64,000 nucleotides of DNA, from assembly GCA_001917665.1 (NCBI GenBank), contig MNEL01000042.1, positions 16,495-80,494 on the forward strand, given 5' to 3'. The notes below the pieces were generated by a model. It had not been told where the DNA came from and ran no database searches. It saw nothing but the letters and a program-made list of their open reading frames with translations. Shown here piece by piece: positions 59,567-64,000 of the stretch. Every line of letters starts with the position of its first letter. Position 1 is the stretch's first letter. The position numbers were made by a program, and so were the translations under genes. This DNA is from Gemmatimonadetes bacterium 13_1_40CM_69_22. GTDB taxonomy: Bacteria > Gemmatimonadota > Gemmatimonadetes > Gemmatimonadales > GWC2-71-9.

Positions 59567-60147
59567 CGGACTGGCTGGGCATGGCGGCGCATCCGAGAAG
59601 CCCGCACCCCGAGCTGAAGGCGCGGGTGCTCGGGCGCGCCCTGCAGCGGCCGCGGCGGATCTGGCCGCTCGCGGCGGCGGCGGCGTTCCTGCTGGCCGTC
59701 GGCGGGGGCGGCGGCTACTGGGCCTCCCGCACGATCCACGGGCTGCGCGCGGAGCGCGACACGCTCTCGGCCCGCCTCGCGGCACTCGAGGACACCGTGC
59801 ACAGCTTCATTCACGGGACGGCGACGCGGCTCGTGCAGGTGCCGGTGTCGACCGGAGGCCGGCTCGGGGCCGTCACCATCTTCGCCGACGGCGCGCGCCA
59901 TCGCTGGCTGGTCCGCTGCGACGGCCTCGCCCCGAACGAGCCCGACCAGGCGTATCAGCTGTGGTTCATCACCGACAAAGGGATGAAGACCGCGGCGATC
60001 ATGCCCATGGATCAGGAGCGCCCCATGGTCATGGCGCTCGAGCTGCCCGGGGGTGACGCGCGGGTGATGGGTGCGGCGATGAGCATCGAGTCCCGGGCGG
60101 GCTCGGCCGAGCCCCGCGGCCCGATGGTCTTCCACCTGCTGCTCTAG
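59563..60147 (+). CDS. RskA-type anti-sigma factor
   Basis: A 194-aa single-pass protein. TM helix at about 38-55 (IWPLAAAAAFLLAVGGGGGYWA), coiled segment (LRAERDTLSARLAALEDTVHSFI), and a periplasmic RskA/anti-sigma-K C-terminal domain (GAVTIFADGARHRWLVRCDGLAPNEPDQAYQLWFITDKGMKTAAIMPMD...MGAAMSIESRAGSAEPRGPMVFHLL). Start ATG 59563 overlaps the sigma stop (ATGA). It likely sequesters the sigma factor upstream. Its stop shares the CTAG palindrome with the greA stop. Confidence 0.9.
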   Translation: MTDWLGMAAHPRSPHPELKARVLGRALQRPRRIWPLAAAAAFLLAVGGGGGYWASRTIHGLRAERDTLSARLAALEDTVHSFIHGTATRLVQVPVSTGGRLGAVTIFADGARHRWLVRCDGLAPNEPDQAYQLWFITDKGMKTAAIMPMDQERPMVMALELPGGDARVMGAAMSIESRAGSAEPRGPMVFHLLL

Positions 60148-60638
60148 ACTTTCTTCTCCGCGAGATCGTGCACCGTCTCGAGCTCGACGATCTTGAGGCG
60201 CCGCTTCCCCAGCGGCAGCGTGATCGCCACCGCCTCGCCCACCTTGCCGCCGAGCAGCGCCTTGCCGAGGGGTGAGGCCATGGAGACGGGCATCTCTGCC
60301 GCGTCGTCGTCGCCCTCGATGAACTCGCCGAGCGTGAGGGCGTAGGTCTCCCGCTTCTTCGTGTCGAGATCCTGCACCGTGACCCGCGAGCCAAAGCCCA
60401 CGCGATCGCGCGGGATGTCGTCCTCCTTCACACTCGAGAGCTTGGAGAGCCGGAGCCGGAGGTGCGACGCCCGCGCCTGAGCGAACTGCTGCCGCTCGAG
60501 CGCCGCCTTGTATTCGGAGTTCTCGCGCAGGTCCCCGTGGGCGCGCGCCTTCTCGATCTCCTTCGGGAGGACGAAGTTGATCTCGTGATTGAGGCGCTCG
60601 ACCTCGGCCTGCAGCTTGTGCTTGAGCTCGTCGATCAT
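60144..60638 (-). CDS. greA: transcription elongation factor GreA/GreB family
   Basis: A 164-aa Gre factor that rescues backtracked RNA polymerase. The N-terminal coiled coil (MIDELKHKLQAEVERLNHEINFVLPKEIEKARAHGDLRENSEYKAALERQQF) has the acidic tip DLRENSEY. The C-terminal FKBP-like domain has VGFGSRVTVQDLDTKKRETYALTLGEFIEGDDDAAEMPVSMASPLGKALLGGKVGEAVAI. Length suits GreA. It is convergent with the anti-sigma gene and divergent from mrp. Confidence 0.94.
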   Translation of the reverse strand: MIDELKHKLQAEVERLNHEINFVLPKEIEKARAHGDLRENSEYKAALERQQFAQARASHLRLRLSKLSSVKEDDIPRDRVGFGSRVTVQDLDTKKRETYALTLGEFIEGDDDAAEMPVSMASPLGKALLGGKVGEAVAITLPLGKRRLKIVELETVHDLAEKKV

Positions 60639-60650
60639 ACGAGCACAAAT

Positions 60651-60750
60651 CTAGACGGGTAGACGGGTAGACGGTTAGACGGGTGGCCTCGCGACACCGA
60701 TGGCGTTGCTCTTTCCACCCGTCTAGCCGTCTACCCGTCTCGCCGTCTAG
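60651..60750. repeat. octamer-flanked hairpin repeat, copy B
   Basis: Left arm tagacggg x4 (60651-60686), core cctcgcgaca...gcgttgctctttcc (60687-60716), right arm acccgtct-type octamers (60717-60750). The arms are inverted copies. Copy A at 22650 shares the CTCGCG...GCGTTGCT core. It fills the greA-mrp intergenic region. Confidence 0.65.
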
Positions 60751-60759
60751 TATTCTCCC

Positions 60760-61554
60760 GTGCCCCTGAATTTTCGCACCTATCACGACCTGACTGAACC
60801 GGACCGTTCCGGGCTGGCCGAGCAGATCGGCGCGCAGCGGCGCCGGGTCGCCGAGCGTCTGGCGGTTGTGGCCCGGGTCGTGGCGGTCATGAGCGGCAAG
60901 GGGGGGGTGGGTAAGAGCTTCGTAACGGCCCACCTCGCCCGGGCCCTGGCCCGGATGGGGGGCGCGGTGGGCGTGCTCGACGCGGACCTGAACGGCCCGA
61001 CCGTCCCCCAATTGCTCCGCGTCCCCGTTGCCAGTTGCACGTTGCACGACGGCGTCGTCGAGCCTGCCGTGAGCCCGGAGGGGGTCCGCTGCTTCTCGAT
61101 GGGCCTGCTCATCGAGGACGGCCGCCCGCTGGCGTTCCGCGGCCCGGCCGCGGAGAGCTTCGTGTGGCGAGGAGCGCTCGAGGCCACGGCGTTGCGCGAG
61201 CTCCTCGCGGACGTGGCGTGGGGCCCGTTGGACGTCCTGCTCGTCGATCTACCGCCCGGGATGCAGCGATTCACCGAGCTCGCGGAGCTCTTGCCCGAGC
61301 CTCCACCCGTTGTCGCCATCACCATTCCGACCCCGGAGTCCGAGGATGCCGTGCGCCGTGCCTTGCACGCCGCGCGCGACCGTGGCGCACCCTGCCTCGG
61401 CGTCATCGAGAACATGGCCGGCGGGCCGTTCGTGGGCGACGCGGGCGACACGCTGGCGCGGGAGTTCGCAATCCCGCTGCTCGCCCGGCTCCCATTTCAT
61501 CCCAGCGCTCACGAATGGGACAGGATCGCACACAGGGTCGGGGGGTCGGCGTGA
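60760..61554 (+). CDS. Mrp/NBP35-like P-loop ATPase
   Basis: A 264-aa ParA/MinD-superfamily ATPase of Mrp type. Deviant Walker A VVAVMSGKGGVGKSFVTAHLARALA; switch region VLDADLNGPTVPQLLRV; Walker B-like DVLLVDLPPGMQRFTELAELLP; ENMAGGPF. Typical Mrp proteins carry a CxxC near the ENM segment for Fe-S binding; here it is absent (GVIENMAGGPFVGDAGD). A role in cluster handling is therefore uncertain. It heads a tight operon with a PCP_red protein and a ferredoxin. GTG 60760 has no clear Shine-Dalgarno. Confidence 0.85.
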   Translation: MPLNFRTYHDLTEPDRSGLAEQIGAQRRRVAERLAVVARVVAVMSGKGGVGKSFVTAHLARALARMGGAVGVLDADLNGPTVPQLLRVPVASCTLHDGVVEPAVSPEGVRCFSMGLLIEDGRPLAFRGPAAESFVWRGALEATALRELLADVAWGPLDVLLVDLPPGMQRFTELAELLPEPPPVVAITIPTPESEDAVRRALHAARDRGAPCLGVIENMAGGPFVGDAGDTLAREFAIPLLARLPFHPSAHEWDRIAHRVGGSA

Positions 61555-61556
61555 GA

Positions 61557-61588
61557 CATTCCGCATTCCGCACTCCGCATTCCGCACT
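61557..61588 (+). repeat. heptamer repeat (cattccg) in place of a ribosome-binding site
   Basis: cattccg-cattccg-cactccg-cattccg occupies the whole gap between the mrp stop and the ATG at 61589. No Shine-Dalgarno sequence remains in it. Confidence 0.7.
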
Positions 61589-62035
61589 ATGAAGTTCCTC
61601 TGCGTCGAGTGCGACCGCCAAATGGCGTTCGAGGAGCGGCAGCTCCCGGGCGACGGCACCCTCGCCGCGGCGTTCCGCTGCCCGCAGTGCGGACGGGTGG
61701 TCGCGATGCTGACGAACCCGATGGAAACCCAGCTCGTCGCGTCGCTCGGCGTGAAGATCGGGGGAGCGACGGTTTCGCCCCAGCCACTGGAAACGATCCG
61801 CGCGGCGGTCGCGACGGGGAAGGACGACGCCTTCGTTGAGGACGGGAAACGGGAAACGGGAGACGCGCCTGCGTGGTCGGCCGAGGCCCAGGAGCGCCTG
61901 GCCCGGGTTCCGGGGTTCGTGCGAGGAATGGTCAAGCGGATCTACGCAGACTACGCGCGGGATCACGGCGTGGCCGAGATCACACCGGCCGTCATGGACA
62001 CGGCGCGGAGCGAGCTGGGACTTGAGGGGATGTGA
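61589..62035 (+). CDS. zinc-ribbon protein with PCP_red domain
   Basis: A 148-aa protein. N-terminal zinc-ribbon/rubredoxin-like motif with two CxxC pairs (MKFLCVECDRQMAF, AFRCPQCGRVV). A repeat-derived linker (EDGKRETGDAP) follows, then a C-terminal PCP_red domain (WSAEAQERLARVPGFVRGMVKRIYADYARDHGVAEITPAVMDTARSELG), the small helical module found at the end of the BchB/ChlB protochlorophyllide reductase subunit. No photosynthesis genes are in view. The start ATG follows a heptamer run with no ribosome-binding site. Function unknown. Confidence 0.85.
   Translation: MKFLCVECDRQMAFEERQLPGDGTLAAAFRCPQCGRVVAMLTNPMETQLVASLGVKIGGATVSPQPLETIRAAVATGKDDAFVEDGKRETGDAPAWSAEAQERLARVPGFVRGMVKRIYADYARDHGVAEITPAVMDTARSELGLEGM
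61846..61870. repeat. heptamer repeat (acgggaa) in PCP_red gene linker
   Basis: acgggaa-acgggaa-acgggag is translated as part of the linker EDGKRETGD between the zinc ribbon and the PCP_red domain. Confidence 0.7.
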
Positions 62036-62283
62036 GCGGCCAGCGGGAGCGGATCGTCCATGGCCTGCGGGTCGTCATCGATCGCGACCAGTGTGTGGGG
62101 TTCGGGGACTGCGTGAGGGAGGCACCCGAAGGTTTCGAACTGGACGACGCGACCGTGGCGGTGTTCGCGAACCCGGAGGCAGTGGAGCGTGAGCGGTTGC
62201 TGCGCGCGTGCGACGCGTGCCCGGTGGATGCGATCACCGTGTACGACGAAACGGGCAAACAAATCGTCCCTCGCCCGGCTTGA
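62032..62283 (+). CDS. small ferredoxin, probably 3Fe-4S type
   Basis: An 83-aa ferredoxin (GTG start overlapping the upstream stop). The cluster motif is CVGFGDCVREAPEGF with a distal ACDACPVDAITV. The second Cys of the usual CxxCxxC is replaced (CVGFGDC), so three Cys remain as in actinobacterial 3Fe-4S or modified 4Fe-4S ferredoxins that partner P450s or other oxidoreductases. It is a likely one-electron donor or acceptor for the neighbouring PCP_red proteins, but that link is inference. Confidence 0.88.
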   Translation: MSGQRERIVHGLRVVIDRDQCVGFGDCVREAPEGFELDDATVAVFANPEAVERERLLRACDACPVDAITVYDETGKQIVPRPA

Positions 62284-62308
62284 CAGCCCCCGGAGCGGGT
62301 CGCATACT
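62280..62308 (+). promoter_or_regulatory. sigma-70-like promoter for the USP/PCP_red gene
   Basis: TTGACA (62280-62285), 17 nt, CATACT (62303-62308, 4 of 6 to TATAAT). The -35 overlaps the ferredoxin stop. It would start a transcript with about a 150-nt leader. Confidence 0.6.
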
Positions 62309-62340
62309 CGCCGCACGCTGCACTGACACTTGAGTTTCCT

Positions 62341-62443
62341 GGCGGGCGCCGCCCGTCGTGACGTCGGACATACACTCACGCCTCGACGCAGATCGATACC
62401 GACCCGTCGGTTCGCACCGGGTCCGGCGCGAGGGGAGTGTATG
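62341..62443 (+). ncRNA. structured 5' leader of the USP/PCP_red gene
   Basis: A first hairpin GGCGGGC-GCC-GCCCGTC (62341-62357) is followed by a large stem: CATACACTC (62369-62377) pairs with GAGTGTATG (62435-62443), enclosing a second stem GACCCG...CGGGTC and possible CCTCG/CGAGG pairs. The start codon lies 30 nt further on. I infer a cis-regulatory RNA. No known riboswitch is recognised. Confidence 0.5.
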
Positions 62444-62472
62444 CCCGGCCCGTGCCCCCAAGGGAGGTGCCG

Positions 62473-64000
62473 GTGTACCGCGAGATCTTCGTCCCCGTCG
62501 ACAACTCCCGGCATTCGGACTGGGCTGTTGACCGGGCGATCGAGCTGTGCCGGAGGGCCGGCGGTCGCATCACCGGCAATCACGTCTACGCCGCGCGCCT
62601 GCACGACGTCCGCTTCCGGCAACTCGAAACCGGGCTCCCCGCTCAGTTTCAGACCCCCGAGGAGATCAAGAAGCAGCGCAAAATCCACGACAAGCTGATC
62701 GAAAAAGGCTTGCAGCTGATAGCTGACAGCTTTTTGGACCAGCTCGGCAAGCGGTGTGACGCGGCGGGCGTCGGCTTGACTCGCCAGCTCCTGGAAGGCA
62801 TCAACTACGAGGAAATCGTGAACGAGGTGAACCGCGGCGCCGGCCGGCTGCCGGGGCTCATCGGCTTCGACCCCAACCGCGCCGCGGGCTACGACGGTGG
62901 GGAGCGGGTGCGCAGCGATGTAAAAGTCGCGGCGAACGGCCGGCTCGTCGCGGAGGAGGAGGATGCCGCCGCCCGGCTCGTCGGCTCGTCGGGACGCCGC
63001 TACGACCTCCTCGCCATCGGCGCACACGGCCTCGGCCGCCAGCCCTACTCGCAGCTGGGCGGAGTGGTCGCCCGCGTGCTGCGCGGCGTCGAGAAGGACG
63101 TGCTCATCGTGCGCGACGACCGGCCCTTCGACGGCGGCCGCTTCCTGGTGTGCGTCGACGGCTCGTCGTACGGGTACCGAGCGATGCGCGTCGCGCTCGA
63201 GCTGGCGCACGCGTTCGGCGGGTCGCTGTACGTGTGCAGCGCGTTCGACGTGGAGTACCACCACGTCGTGTTCCACAACATCAAGGATGTGCTCTCCTAC
63301 CAGGCCTCGAAGGTCTTCAAGTTCGAGGAGCAGGAGGAGCTGCACAACAACATCATCGACAAAGGACTCCTGAAGCTGTGTCAGGCGAACCTGAAGCGCG
63401 CCGAGGTGATGGCGCGGGAGTTTGCCGACGTTTCGATCACGACCCAGATCCTCATCGGCAAGCCGTTTCAGGTGATCATGCAGTGGGCCGAGGAGATCAA
63501 GCCGTCGCTGCTGGTGCTCGCCCGCCATGGTGCACACCGAATCGAAGGCACCCAGATCGGCAGCCAGGCGGAAAACCTGTTGCGGCTTGCGCCCTGCGAC
63601 GTGCTGCTGGCGGGGACGGTGGGAATCCGCCCCGAGGACATCCCCTGGATCGAGGAAGACGGTGTGGCCGGGCTCCCCTGGGCGCCCGAGGCCGAGGTGC
63701 GGATCCTCCGCGTCCCACCGTTCGCGCAGGGGATCGCGCGCCGGGCCGTCGAAGAGTACGTGCTCGAGCAGACGCACGGCGAGCCGGCGACGGTCACGAA
63801 CAAGTGGCTCGACGAGGCGATCCGGAAGCTCCTCCCCACGCATATGCAGCTCATCATGGGCATCGGCACGGCGGAGGAGCTCGCGCTCGCCGAGGTGAAG
63901 GCGCAGGAGCAGCTGAAGGCGACGAAGGTCCTAGGGCACGACGCCGACCCCCAGCCCCTGACCCCTGACGTCGAGGTCCGGTGTCCGGTGACCGGAGCAG
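62473..64000 (+). CDS. double universal-stress-protein with C-terminal PCP_red domain (3' end cut by window)
   Basis: This gene is not in the ORF track because it has no stop before the window ends. I translated it from GTG 62473, with AGGGAGG 5 nt upstream. The first USP domain begins YREIFVPVDNSRHSDWAVDRAIELCRRAGG and ends DLLAIGAHGLGRQPYSQLGGVVARVLRGV (the G-x2-G-x9-G-S/T-type loop is loose). The second begins FLVCVDGSSYGYRAMRVALELAHAFGG and ends LVLARHGAHRIEGTQIGSQAENLLRLAPCDVLLA. A C-terminal PCP_red module follows (VRILRVPPFAQGIARRAVEEYVLEQTHGEPATVTNKWLDEAIRKLL). The fusion is unusual. At least 509 codons are visible. Confidence 0.8.
   Translation, partial: MYREIFVPVDNSRHSDWAVDRAIELCRRAGGRITGNHVYAARLHDVRFRQLETGLPAQFQTPEEIKKQRKIHDKLIEKGLQLIADSFLDQLGKRCDAAGVGLTRQLLEGINYEEIVNEVNRGAGRLPGLIGFDPNRAAGYDGGERVRSDVKVAANGRLVAEEEDAAARLVGSSGRRYDLLAIGAHGLGRQPYSQLGGVVARVLRGVEKDVLIVRDDRPFDGGRFLVCVDGSSYGYRAMRVALELAHAFGGSLYVCSAFDVEYHHVVFHNIKDVLSYQASKVFKFEEQEELHNNIIDKGLLKLCQANLKRAEVMAREFADVSITTQILIGKPFQVIMQWAEEIKPSLLVLARHGAHRIEGTQIGSQAENLLRLAPCDVLLAGTVGIRPEDIPWIEEDGVAGLPWAPEAEVRILRVPPFAQGIARRAVEEYVLEQTHGEPATVTNKWLDEAIRKLLPTHMQLIMGIGTAEELALAEVKAQEQLKATKVLGHDADPQPLTPDVEVRCPVTGA

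Overview
The window is a GC-rich bacterial chromosome segment, with roughly 70% GC by eye, very strong GC3 bias and many 1-4 nt stop/start overlaps. The gene families point to a Gemmatimonadota-like soil bacterium: a GWxTD-domain protein, SusC/SusD, many ECF sigma/anti-sigma pairs, glycogen-binding-domain proteins and PCP_red-domain proteins. The assignment is inferred from gene content only. No 16S rRNA is present.

Region 1 (1-12190, all on the minus strand, transcribed right to left) is a tetrahydromethanopterin (H4MPT)/methanofuran-linked C1 oxidation operon. Its order is fae, mtdB, a DUF1464 protein, an ATP-grasp protein, fhcB, fhcA, fhcD, fhcC, mch, an EthD-like lipoprotein, a RimK-type ATP-grasp ligase, a CitG-like enzyme and a COG0720 pterin enzyme cut by the window edge. 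The operon captures formaldehyde on H4MPT (fae), oxidises methylene-H4MPT (mtdB), hydrolyses methenyl-H4MPT (mch) and releases formate through the Fhc complex. The extra genes probably make the cofactors. No methanol dehydrogenase is visible.

Region 2 (12190-25051, minus) is housekeeping: a small ORF, a DUF2268-like protease, a GWxTD/TPR protein, a rhomboid protease, then a tightly overlapped operon holA, SPOR protein, mutS, TonB-like lipoprotein, cystathionine beta-synthase and ddl. An ECF sigma/zinc anti-sigma pair follows. Region 3 (25268-33067, minus) holds a NUDIX hydrolase, a YdcF protein, an ECF sigma/anti-sigma operon with two HEAT-repeat proteins, a SatD/DUF3307-like pair behind a striking dyad operator, upp, and a GH5 lipoprotein. 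A tRNA-Phe follows at 33141.

Region 4 (33365-36034, plus) is a sparse patch: a beta-barrel-like protein, an internally deleted receiver domain, a 39-bp repeat array of palindromes and a Crp-family regulator. Region 5 (36035-49235) holds a hydrolase, a GT4 glycosyltransferase, a serpin, an APC permease, a SusC/SusD pair and a TonB receptor. Region 6 (49291-52983) is an apparent regulatory cassette: an ECF sigma factor, a membrane anti-sigma-like protein with an external glycogen-binding domain, and a divergently placed secreted protein with the same kind of domain.

Region 7 (53099-64000) holds metE, an Nfu-type Fe-S scaffold, an ATP-grasp ligase, a methyltransferase, an ECF sigma/RskA pair and greA. 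It ends in a cluster of a Mrp-like ATPase, a zinc-ribbon/PCP_red protein, a ferredoxin and a double-USP/PCP_red fusion that runs off the window.

Small dispersed heptamer/octamer repeats, some in hairpins with a shared core, recur across the window and have entered coding sequence, including one signal peptide. Several intergenic perfect hairpins belong to a repeated family. No CRISPR array, IS element, integrase or rRNA was found. No gene-free stretch exceeds 300 bases.
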